14,358 nt of DNA from Baffinella frigidus. Its lineage: Eukaryota; Cryptophyceae; Cryptomonadales; Baffinellaceae. Both the position numbers and the translations under genes were made by a program. Shown here piece after piece: positions 1-9,900 of this stretch. The stretch spans positions 130,915 to 145,272 of the forward strand of contig MU646923.1 of NCBI GenBank assembly GCA_026770585.1, given 5' to 3'. Under the pieces are notes generated by a model. It saw nothing but the letters and a program-made list of their open reading frames with translations, did no database searches and was not told the origin of the DNA. Numbering within the stretch: the stretch's first letter is position 1; each line of letters opens with the position of its first letter.

Positions 1-80
1 CAACCCCCAAACACCAACCCCCAACCCCTAAACCCCTAAACCCTAAACCCTAAACCCCACACCCTAAACCCGAAACCCTA
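1..80 (+). repeat. degenerate CCCTAAA telomere-like repeat
   Basis: CCCTAAA and variants (CCCCTAAA, CCCCCAAA). C-rich on the top strand is the orientation expected at a left chromosome end. It could also be interstitial. Confidence 0.8.
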
Positions 81-240
81 CACAAGGTGGCGTGGGTCCC
101 CGCCGTCGTCGCCGCCGTCCCCGTCCCTCCCGTCCCCTAAACGTCCGTCCCGAGGCGGGCCTATCTCTCTTGAGGCGGGCCTATTCAGCCCCGAGGCGGG
201 CCTATCCAAGGCCTGTCCTGAGGTGGGCCGCGCGCCCATG

Positions 241-425
241 CGGGTATCTACAGGGGTACCTCGCTCATAAGAAACTGCGCCCCCCCCCCTAGGACCACCG
301 TAGGACTCTAGGCATAGGCATACTGTAGGGTCATAGAGGGGTGCGGTTTCTTATGAGCGAGGTACCCCTGTAAGGACACCTACGGATGAAAGGTTGTGGA
401 TTTTTTTCAAAGGAGATTCGCTTGA
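241..425. repeat. M4 element remnant split by an M1 insertion
   Basis: GGGTATCTA at 242-250 and AGGACACCTACGGATGAAAGG onward from 373 match the left part of the intact M4 at 551-709. M1 lies between them. Similarity fades by about 425. Confidence 0.65.
249..372. mobile_element. M1 MITE-like element, copy 1
   Basis: 28-bp terminal inverted repeats (251-278 and 343-370, one mismatch), starting CAGGGGTACCTCGCTCATAA. They enclose about 64 bp with a C-run and CTAGGCATAGGCATACTGTAGG. TA lies outside both ends (249-250, 371-372), the pattern of TA-target elements such as Tc1/mariner. No coding capacity. Confidence 0.85.
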
Positions 426-550
426 GCTCATGAGGCTTCCAACGTAGATGCAGCGTCGTGCCCCGATGCTCCCTGCCCGAGAGCCGGGGGGGGGGCATGG
501 GTTAATAAACTGTCAAACACGCTCAGACACAGCCTCGGTGGGGGCGCATA

Positions 551-709
551 TGTGGGTATCTAGGCTCTAAGGGCACCTACGGATGCAAGGTTATGAGGAC
601 GCCAAAGTAGATTCACTGAGGACTGGGGGAATGGCTCCAAGCCGTGACATGCCCCCTTTAAGTGTGACTCTTTGCTTTCTTAGGTGCCCTTAGAGCCTAG
701 ATACCCACA
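551..709. mobile_element. M4 element, intact, 159 bp
   Basis: Perfect 29-bp inverted repeats at 551-579 and 681-709, starting TGTGGGTATCTAGGCTCTAA. The interior shows no coding frame. No clear target duplication is visible. Confidence 0.85.
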
Positions 710-775
710 GCATGCATGGCGGCCGTGTTGGCAGTAATACAGGTCTCTCTCTGCATGTATCCCTCTCTCTGCATG

Positions 776-880
776 TATCCCTCAAGTGACCAGTAGGCTC
801 ATACGCCCTACGGTAGGGCCCTAGGACCTGCCTAGGACCTCTTGGCCGTTAAATTTGACTACCTGGGCACTTAAGGGATA
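776..880. mobile_element. M2 element, copy 1, 105 bp
   Basis: Starts TATCCCTCAAGTGACC and ends GGCACTTAAGGGATA as imperfect inverted repeats. The same length and similar interior as the copy at 1621-1725. M1 is joined to its right end. Confidence 0.8.
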
Positions 881-953
881 GGGGTACCTCGCTCATAAGA
901 AACTGCCCCCCCCCTTAGGACCACCGTAGGGCCCTAGGCATAGGCCCGCTGTA
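881..953. mobile_element. M1 copy, right arm deleted
   Basis: The left arm GGGGTACCTCGCTCATAAGA and interior through CTGTA are present, but the right inverted repeat is gone. It follows TA at the end of M2 copy 1. The second M2 copy lacks it and so serves as an empty site. Confidence 0.8.
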
Positions 954-1342
954 CATGTAAACTCTAAACCTGCACCCCGGTCGCGCGCCCTTCCAAAAGG
1001 CTACCGAGGAGGAAAGAGGAGGGGATAGCACGGGCGCATGGAGATGCATTTGACAGTGCGGGTTTCCCACACGAGGCTACTCTTGTGAACAGATTCCCAA
1101 GTCAATTATTGGATTATTGCCCAGGAAACACGCCAAAAGTCAGCAATTGATCACGTTTCCGTTCGCTTTTCGGTCAATCACAGAAGATTCTAGATTCTTT
1201 TTATCTGAAAATTATTACACACGTTTACAATCGACATCTATTCTGTTGGCTGGGGTAGCCTCGTGTTGTCGTGCTCGAGGCGTGGCGCATCGTGTTTGCC
1301 GGTACCGATCGGGCCGCACACGACTACAGAGGAGGGGAGAGG
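954..1342. other. 3' flank without recognised gene
   Basis: Contains a 49-bp unit (1101-1149, GTCAATTATTGGATTATTGC onward) repeated at 3321-3369. The long plus-strand frame 1117-1587 runs across this unit and across the antisense of the exon 15 copy, so it is not considered a gene. Nothing else supported. Confidence 0.55.
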
Positions 1343-1577
1343 AGGGGCTACGACAGGCTCATGGAGATTTATTAAACATACGGCATGCCGTAATTAGGTT
1401 CACACGCCGGACTCAGGGCGTCCACAACCCTGACGGTACGGATCGGGTCGCGGTACGGATCGGGTCGCGACAGCACGCCCCTATCCCTTCAGTGGCTACT
1501 AGGCCACCATCAGGGGGTCGCGTGTTCGAGGAGGAGCACGTCGTCGAGGAACTGCTCGCACTTGAGCATCGCTCCTC
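1343..1577 (-). pseudogene. second copy of terminal exon 15 and its 3' flank, split by an insertion
   Basis: 1510-1569 on the minus strand encodes [19 protein letters not shown] then TGA, stopping at the same codon as exon 15. The copied 3' flank resumes at 1343-1376. Between them are an M2 remnant (1492-1515) and a perfect 17-bp tandem duplication (1434-1450, 1451-1467). The 5' part of the exon and its acceptor are missing. Confidence 0.75.
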
Positions 1578-1620
1578 ACGGGGGTAGGCCCCGAGACCCT
1601 AAACCCTGAGCGCTAAACGC

Positions 1621-1725
1621 TATCCCTTAAGTGGCGAGTAGGCTCACACGCCCTACCGAAGGGCCCTCGGACCTGCCTATGACCTCTTGGCAGTCAAATT
1701 TGACTGCCTGGCCACTTACGGGATA
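1621..1725. mobile_element. M2 element, copy 2, 105 bp
   Basis: Inverted repeats TATCCCTTAAGTGGC and GCCACTTACGGGATA (one mismatch). It contains the internal palindrome GTCAAATTTGAC. A remnant with the same end also occurs at 1492-1515. Confidence 0.85.
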
Positions 1726-1767
1726 TGCAAACTCTGAACCAAAGGGGCTACGCCGGGCTCATGGATA

Positions 1768-1773
1768 TTTATT
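1768..1773 (-). promoter_or_regulatory. possible poly(A) signal AATAAA
   Basis: AATAAA on the minus strand 6 nt after the VPS45-like stop codon. The same stretch (GTTTAATAAAT..CCATGAGCC) is repeated near 1360 beside the second terminal-exon copy. It is very close to the stop, so it may be chance. Confidence 0.3.
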
Positions 1774-1779
1774 AAACAG

Positions 1780-1875
1780 TTAAGGGGTCTCGTGTTCGAG
1801 GCGGAGGACGTCGTCGAGGAACTGCTCGCAGTTGAGCATTGTGTTGGACCCCAGCACACACCGCATCCGCCCCTC
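1780..1875 (-). CDS. VPS45: VPS45 terminal exon 15 with stop ([20 protein letters not shown])
   Basis: 96 nt, phase 0, ending TAA at 1780-1782. [20 protein letters not shown] is followed by [11 protein letters not shown], matching GVR.(V/I)LGGT...N...FL(E/K)(E/D)(V/L)L at the VPS45 C terminus, with GGT changed to GSN. Acceptor CAACTTTGCAG|GAG, which is itself duplicated just upstream. A second terminal exon copy lies at 1510-1569. Confidence 0.85.
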   Translation of the reverse strand, partial: EGRMRCVLGSNTMLNCEQFLDDVLRLEHETP

Positions 1876-3865
1876 CTGCAAAGTTGACAGTTTAGGTTAA
1901 GTTGACAGATGCGCCCCGCCTGCAAAGTTGACAGTTTGGGTAAGTTGACAGGTGAGCCGCGCGGCACGCCGTGTTGGTAACATTGAAGGTCTCTCTCCAC
2001 GGATGGCTCTTGGGGGGGTTATTCAAAGTCAATGGTCAAGGGAAAACGATATTCGAAAGTCAATTTTCAAAAACGGCTCCAAGAACGACCCACTCGCTCC
2101 AAGAACGACCCCGGAATACCCCCGGAAGGGCCCTGCGTGGTACAGGGGTACCTCGCTCATAAGAAACAGCCCCCCCCCCAGGACCACCGTAGGGCACTAG
2201 GCATTGGCATACTGTAGGGTCCTGGGGGGAGGCAGTTTCTTATGAGCGAGGTACCCCTGTACCGTATCACGCCAGGGGCCTCGAGGAAAACCGACGCCTT
2301 ATCCACGTCAGATCCGACGTCGTTAACTTAAGTGTTCAAGGGGTTTCCCCTGAAAGATGTCAAACGTGGATGTTTCGAGCCCTCTGGCGTGGCACGTGCG
2401 AGAAAGTCTGGGCAACGGTCGCGGGTCACTGGGGCGGGGCTGGCGTTCTGGGCGTTGAGGGTTTTCGGTTTCGGGTTTCGGGTTTCGAGTTTTGGGGTTA
2501 GGTTTCAGGTTTCGGGGTGAGGGTTTGGGGTCTGGGTTTTGGGTTTTGGGTTTTGGGTTTTGGGGTTTGGGGTTTGGGGTTTGGGGTTTGGGGTTTGGTG
2601 TTTGGTGGTGTTTGGTGTTTGGTGTTTCGGGGTTAGGGTTTAGGGTTGAGGGTTCAGGGTTTAGGGGCGGACATTCTGGGCGTTGAACTCTGCGACGACT
2701 CTTGCTTCCGCGTAGGTGGCCCCCCTGCAACGCAAGCAGACTTTAGGGTTGAGGTCAAACCCGGGCAGAGCCCCCCGAAAACGAGAGTGTTGAGCCCGGG
2801 AGTTGACTAAAGGTAGGGACCGAAAAGCCCCTTAGTAAGCAAATCCTTCCGCGTAGGTCGCTTCCCTGAGACACTAGAGAACGGGAAAATCATGAGAGAG
2901 TGACATTGGAGACATTAGAGAAAAATCATGAGATTGGAGAAAATCATTAGAGAGTTATAGAGGAAATCATCAGAGAGTTACATGAGAGGAAACAGTGGTT
3001 CCTGAGGAGGAAACATGTCCACACGGTGGACTACGAACCTTTCATCAAAAGTCAACTTTCCTTGAGACAGTCAACTTTAAGGATTTTCTGGTGCAATTTG
3101 GTCACGTAACACCCTGAATTCCAGCCCCAACGAAACCTTCGTAGCCCACCGTGTGGTTAGAGAGTTGCTTTACAGAGACGCGGGGTTGAGGTGAACAGCA
3201 GCAAATGGCATAGCTCACGTTTCCAAGGCTGGCCCGTTTCTGAAGGCTCACAGACTTTTGTATCACTCAATCAAGGCTCAAGGGCCTCACCGCTCAGAAC
3301 GCTACAGAGAACCATCTAAAGTCAATTATTGGATTGTTTCTTAGGAAACACGCCAAAAGTCAGCAATTGTTGGTCATGTTACACCGGATATCCGGTGCTG
3401 CGGTTCTTCGTAGGTTCCCGAGTGGTTAGGACCTATATCGAGAGTAAAGAAGAAGAAGAAGAAGAAGACGAACTGCCACCAAGAAGTCACCGGTGCCTTC
3501 GGGAAGCGGTCCATCTAAACGATTCCCGTACAAATTGGGAAGCGGTCCCTCTAAATGCTTCCCGTACAAACTGCAAATCCTTTCGCCAGTAACGTGACCA
3601 GAGACCAATCCTGCCCGGGAATCCGGGCACGTTGGACACCACTCACTTTCAAGCGGCAGAGTTTTTCTATCATTTGCACCACGAATCGGGTATTAGGGTA
3701 CCGGCGATGAAATTACTTCCAAGGGTTACTCTATGAAGATGATGGTCGAGCTCAACGAGCGATTCTCTGACCTTCCGTATGCTAGTCGTCCAGGCCGCCA
3801 AGGACGATGCTCCCAAGGGAGGGAAGGCTGACCCGAGGATGAAGACGACACACATATATACATAT

Positions 3866-3952
<87 letters not shown>

Positions 3953-6900
3953 ATATAAATGGGAGAGACGGAGGGAAGGCTGACCCGAGGACGAAGACGA
4001 CGACCTTCTGGGGCCGCAAGCCCGCGGGGTTCGCGCGAGTGCTGACGACGCTCGCCATCTCTGCGTCGCGCAGTGCCGCCACCCCCCCTGCCAGGCCCGG
4101 TGGTCGATTAGAGATTAGTACCCGGGGGAAATTCCGGTTGGAATCCATAGCAATGGATAAGATTCCAGTACAAATCGTTTAGATGGACTGCATCCGTGGA
4201 GACCCCGGTGGCTGCTAAGTGGGCTGGCGACGCTCGCCATCTCTGCGTCGCGCAGCGCCGCCACCCCCCCTATGGGTTCAGGGGTTTGAGGGTTTAGGGA
4301 TTTGACCAGTTAAGGTTTTTTAAAAACCATAGAGGGATTTAGGGTTTAAGCCCCTAGAGGCGCTCTAGTACACACGCGAGTGCTGCCGACGCACGCCATC
4401 TCTGTGTCCCGCAGTGCCACCCCCCCCCCTGCCGGTGCCGCGGGTCGATTAGGGTTTAGAAACCCACCAGGGTTTCGGGTTTCGGGTTCCGTGTTCCGGG
4501 TTGCGTATTGCGTGTTGCGGGTTTCGGGTTCCGGGTTTCGGGTTTCGGGTTCCGGGTTTCGGGTTCCGGGTTTCGGGTTTCGGGGTTCGGCACCAGCGCG
4601 GAGGGTGGCGGGTTTCGGGGTTTTAACAGTCGCTGGGGTCTGTCGGGTTTCGGGTTTTAACCCTCGCTAGGGTTTCGGGTTCCGGGGGTAGGCACCGGCG
4701 CGGAGAGCGGCGAGACGGGCAGAGAGAAGGGGCTCGTGGCGCGTGAGGACGTTCGCCACCCCGTTGACCCCCTCCCGCCCGCAGACACAAGAGAGTGCAG
4801 CAGGACACAGGAGGGGCTGTGAGGCTTTGTTTTTTTAGGTTTGGGAGGCTTAGGGGGGGCTTAGGGAGGCGGGGGGGGCACCAGCGCGGAGAGCGGCGAG
4901 GCGGGCGGCGAGGAGGGGCTCGTGGCGCGTCAGGACGTTCGCCACCCCATTGATCCCCTCTAGGCTTTTCCGCACCTGAGGGTTAGGGTGTGGGTTTATG
5001 GGTTCCGAGGGTTTATGGGTTTCGGGATTCGTTCCGAGGGTTTATGGGTTTTGGGATTCGTGAGCACATTGGCTACCCCATTGACCCCCTCCAGGCTTTT
5101 CCGCACCTGATGGCGTGTGGTTCGTGGTTGAGGGTAAGATGGTTGAGGGTGTCCATTCCGAGGGTTTATAGGTTTCGGGATTCGTGAGGCCGTTCGCCAC
5201 CCCATTGATCCCCTCCAGGTTTAGGATTCGAGGTTTAGAGGTTAGAGTTGAGGGTTTCAGGTACAGGGTTACTCGTTGATAAAGACACACAGACTTTTCC
5301 GCGCCTGCGTGGTTGTACACGGCTTGCCGGGCACAAGAAAACGCCAACGCGTCAACGTGACGATTTCGTACCAGCATCGTGAGTGCTTCATTATGTTCTC
5401 CACCGTTTCCTTAAGTCAACGGAGGTTCCACTTTGTCTTTGAGACGTTCCACTCTCGACGTTTGTCTCGGTTGGCAGTGCTCTATCGTCTTGGCCGAGCC
5501 ACTGTCGTCTTGTTGTTTGGATCACTCGTCTCTAAGCTGAGAGTGATACAGAAGAAGAAGATCAATCACGGATGGGGGCGCGGACCAGGCCCTCGCCACC
5601 CACTGTCGTCGTGTTGAACATGTCTCGCGGTCAATTTGGTCCAAATCACCAATTCGGTGGGACTGGGTCCCACCCCCTCTCCAAAGTTGACGAATTTGTA
5701 CCACGAAACCAGGACGTCAACTTAAGAGTAGTCAGGGGCAGGGGGTGGGGGGGTACCAGGCCCCTGGCCGCGCTGGCCATCGTCCTCTTGTTGAAGACTT
5801 CTCTTAAGTTGACATGCTTGCTTCGCGGTACACCCCGTCAACTTTGGAGCAAAACACGGACCCTGCCTCACCACGTTGGGGATGGTGAGACCACATAGAC
5901 TGCGACAGAGGTAGGATCACCACCACTGATCAAGGCTCGTGGACGTTTGAATCACCCATCGCTAAGCTGAGAGTGGTACAGAAGAAGACGATCAATCACG
6001 GATGGGGGCACGGACCAGGCCCTTGGCCGCGCCAGCCATGGTCTTCTTGTTGAAGATGTCGGATGACCGTGCCTGTTGTGTACCACGCCCCGTCAACTTT
6101 CACCATCCCACTTAGCAGCCACCGGGGGGGCTTCACGGATACAGTCCATCTAAACGATTTGCACTGGAATCTTATCCATTGCCCTCTAACCTAACCGGAA
6201 TTTCACCTTGAATCGCGCCTGTCAACCCCCTTGAGGGGTCAGAACCTACCGCGCGCCACCAACCAAGGCTGCGTCTCTCTGGCTGCGTTGCTTGACAGTA
6301 ATGATAGACTCAGGGTTGGTTGGCAAAGATGCTCTAGAGAGTCACCTACCCAGAGTCATATATCACCGAGTATACAGCAGTATACGAAGATGACTTCACA
6401 GCAAGCCGTCTAAAGTCATCCGACATCTTCAACAAGAAGACGATGGCCTGTTATGTACCACGGTCAACTTTCACCATTTTTGTTCGTATACGTTGTATAC
6501 TTGGTGATATATGACTCTGGCTGGGCAACTCTCTCAAGCTATCTTCTGCTCTCGCGTGTCGCCTCCCAGAGAGGCGCCCCGCAACCCTGAGTCTATCACC
6601 CGTACGAATTCCCGTACAAAACCTCCAATGTAGACGACAGTCTTCCCACTCGAGAATGCAGAAGGACCCTTTTCACATGTGGGGTTGTAAAACTTTGTAC
6701 CAGGATAAGGTGTTCCAACCTCGCGCCTGGTATATTTATTACTAGCGTGACCATTTTTCAACGAAATTTACTACACAAATGCCCACTTGTGAAAAACAAA
6801 CGGTTCGGAATAGGCCCCTCTAGCATTCTGGAGTGGTCTTGTTGAAGATTTCGGATGTCTGACTGCGCCTGCCGGCAGGGGTCACGTGGTTGGGGGTTAG

Positions 6901-9900
6901 GGGGTTAGGAGACTAGGAGGTTATAGGGTTAGGTGGTTAGGGTCGGGCGTCCCCCGTCAGAGAGAGAGACGTTTATTCAAGGGGTTTTGGGTGTTTGGGA
7001 CTTTCAACCGTCAACGTGCCGCTTCTGCCACACGTCACGTTGCCGGGTTAGTCCTAGCACGTTCACCGTCTGCCATTCTTACATGCCGTTTCGCGCGGCC
7101 AGCAGATGTGAAAACCGCTCTACCAGGAACGCCTCTTGCCACGCCAGGGGGATCAAAACATCCACTTTTGACATCTTTCGAGGGGAACCCCTTCAATTCT
7201 TAAGTCAACCAGGACAGATCTTACGTGGATAAGGCGTCGGTTTCCCTCGATCGACCTGGTGTGTGGTGGTGCAAACGGTGCACGGGGGGGGCTGACAACC
7301 TGCATGCCCGCGTGTTTTCGAAGGAGAGCGACCGAGCGCGCCCAGCCCCCCCCCGCCACCTCCTCACCCCCCGCCTCCGTCACCTGAGATGAAGCACGGT
7401 TCAGGGTTTGGGGTTTGAAACACGGTTCAGGGGTTGGGCTCGGTCGCACTCGTTCGGAAACACGCGCCCAGCCCCCCCCCGCCACCTCCTCGCCCCCCGC
7501 CAAACTCATCTGAGATGAAGCACGGTTGCCTCAGCACCAGTAGCGTGACAATGAAAATAAGGTTGCCTTACAGTGAAAATAGCACCCCCCCGCCACCTCC
7601 TCGACCCCCCCCCCTCCTTCACCTGAGATGAAACACAGTTTCGGGTTTGGGATTTCGGGTTTCGGGTTTGGGGTTTCGGTTGAAGCACGGTTGCCTCAGC
7701 ACCAGTTGCGTTACAGTGAAAATATGCGTTTTCTCTGCTGCGTCTAGGGTTTAGGGTTTAGGATTTAGGGTTTGAAGATTATGGTTTAGGTTTTTTAGTG
7801 TAGGGTTTAGGGTTTCGGGTTTCGGGTTTAGGGTTCAAGGTTTAGGGGTTGAATTTGGGGTTTAGGTTTAGGGTTTAGGGTTTAGGGTGCGGGGGTGCAC
7901 CATGCGTTCCGAGCAGTCGGAGAGCGATCTTTCGAGGAAACGCGTCTCTCGCTCGCCTATCGCGTTTAGGGTTTAGGGTTCAGGGTTTGGGATTTGGGGT
8001 TTGGGGTTTAGGGTTTTAGGTTTTAGGTTTGGGGTTTGGGGTTTAGGGTTCAGGGTTTGGGATTTAGGATTCAGGCTCGCCTTCCACTTCGTAGCGGAGG
8101 GAGGGTTCAGGGTTCAGGGTTTGGGAGTTAGGGTTTGGGGTTCAGGGTTTGGGGTTCATGGTATAGGGTTTAGGGTTCAGGGCTTGGGGTCCAGGGTTTA
8201 GGATTGAGGGTTCCGGGTTTAGGGTTAGGGTTTAGGGTTTAGGGTTTAGGGTTTAGGGTTTAGGGTTTAGGGTTTAGGGTTTAGGGTTTAGGGTTCGGGG
8301 TCTAGGCTCGCCTTCCAGTTCGTAGCGGAAGGAGGGTTTGGGGTTCATGGTTTAGGGTTCAGGGTTCAGGTTTCAGGGTTCAGGGTTGATGGTACAGGGT
8401 CTGGGCCCACCTTCCAGTTCGTAGCGAAGAGAATAGAGCAGCACCAGCCGCACCTTTTCCTGGTGTATGGTTTAGGGGTTACGATTGAAGATTTATGGGT
8501 TGGCGGTTGGAGGTTTGTGTTTTGTGGTTTGCGGGTTAGGGTTTAGGGTTGAGGATTTAGGGTTTAGGATCTAGGTTTTAGGGTTGCGGGTTCAGTGTTG
8601 AGGGTGTAGGGCTTAGGGCTTAGGGTTTAGGGTTGGGGGTTTGGGGTTTGGGGGTTTCCTGCCACTCGACCCCCCTGTCCTCCAGTAACGTCTCCACCCT
8701 GTCCACCAGGGATTAGGCGGTTAAATCGGGTCACGTATCCAAGTGGCGCGGTCTAGGGTTTCGGGTTTCGGGTTTCAAGTATCTGGATTCGGATTTCGGG
8801 GTTCGGGTTTCAGATTTCGGGTTTCAGGTTTCGAGGTGTGGAGACTTCGGTGTTCCCCTCCGTGCACGCGAGCTCCCAAACCCTACACTCTAACCTCTAA
8901 ACTCTGAATCGTCAACCATGGTGGACCTGTGGAAGGCTTCGGTGCACGCGATCTCCCAAACCCCACACCCCAAACCCTAAACTCTGAATCTTGAACCACG
9001 GGGGACCTGTTGAAGGCTTCGGTGAGCCCTTCGGTGCACGCAAGTTCCTGTCATCCAGAGAGCCAAGATCAGCGTTTGACTTGTTCGCACGCGACTCGGT
9101 ACAAAATTCACAACACAAAAACAATGTAGCCGAGTTTCCCCTGGAGGAACCTATTTACATGTGGGGTTGTAAACATTTGTACCAGGATAGGGCATTCCAA
9201 CCTCTTGACTGTGCTAATTTCGCAGAGTTACGTGACCAACCTCACGAGCTTTACTACACACAAACGTTATAACTCACTTTTAAATAGGCCCCTCTAGCAT
9301 TCTCGTGTGGTAGGCGTGCGGCAATCGAGTTCCGGGGGCCTATTTACATGTGGGGTTGTAAAACTTTGTACCAGGATAAGGTGTTCCAACCTCGTAAGTG
9401 GCCTACTCAGGGCTTCAGTGGCTCCAATGGCAACGAAATTTACTACACGACTGCCACACATAAATTTATCTTGGGTTTAAATAGGCCCCTCTAGCATTCT
9501 CGTGTGGTAGGCGTGCGGCATTACTCAGAGGAGTCCCAACCCGAAAGTTGACAATCTTGCAAGAGGAAAGTTCGGCAAAAGTCAATGCTTTTCATGGCAG
9601 AGAGGAGGCGCGCCGCTCCTCGCTTAAACGCAGCCACACGGAGATGCAGGGATTCTGGCGTGCGTGCGGCAGAACCTGCTCGAGTTCTGACTGGTCGAGG
9701 AGGCCTCCTCATCGTTCTTGTCGACGATGCGCGAGCGCCCTGACGTCAGCGGGAGAGAGAGCGAGATAGAGGGAGAGAGAGGGGGAGAGAGGGAGGGAGG
9801 GAGAGGGAGGGAGAGGCAGTACCTGTTCGAGTTCAGACTGGTCCAGGAGGTTTTTCTTGTCGACGATCCGCGAGAGCTCTGACGTCAGCGCCACGTGCTT

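Noticed and set aside
1117-1587. 156-residue plus-strand open frame, the longest in the window
   Set aside because: It spans a dispersed 49-bp repeat, an M2 remnant, a tandem duplication and the antisense of the exon 15 copy. No family features; the minus-strand reading explains its end better.
2323-2730. Pro/Lys/Asn-rich minus frame and its Gly/Phe-rich plus counterpart
   Set aside because: Low-complexity translation of telomere-like heptamers; the same happens at 4380-4670, 8001-8201, 10168-10449 and 11021-11263.
3670-3781. Reading exon 14 straight on to TGA, giving a C terminus with [13 protein letters not shown]
   Set aside because: It resembles the LGGT..N motif loosely, but exon 15 matches the VPS45 C terminus far better and a GTAACC donor at 3728-3729 keeps phase with it.
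3726-4148. 140-residue minus frame with a Tyr-Ile run
   Set aside because: It is exon 13 read through its donor into the (TA)n microsatellite.
8221-8300. Regular repeats as a CRISPR array
   Set aside because: A continuous heptamer telomere array without spacers in a eukaryotic context.
9149-9524. R7 as a tRNA-derived SINE or tRNA gene
   Set aside because: GGTTGTAAA and TTCCAACC suggested A/B boxes, but no cloverleaf, B-box consensus or A-rich tail could be formed.
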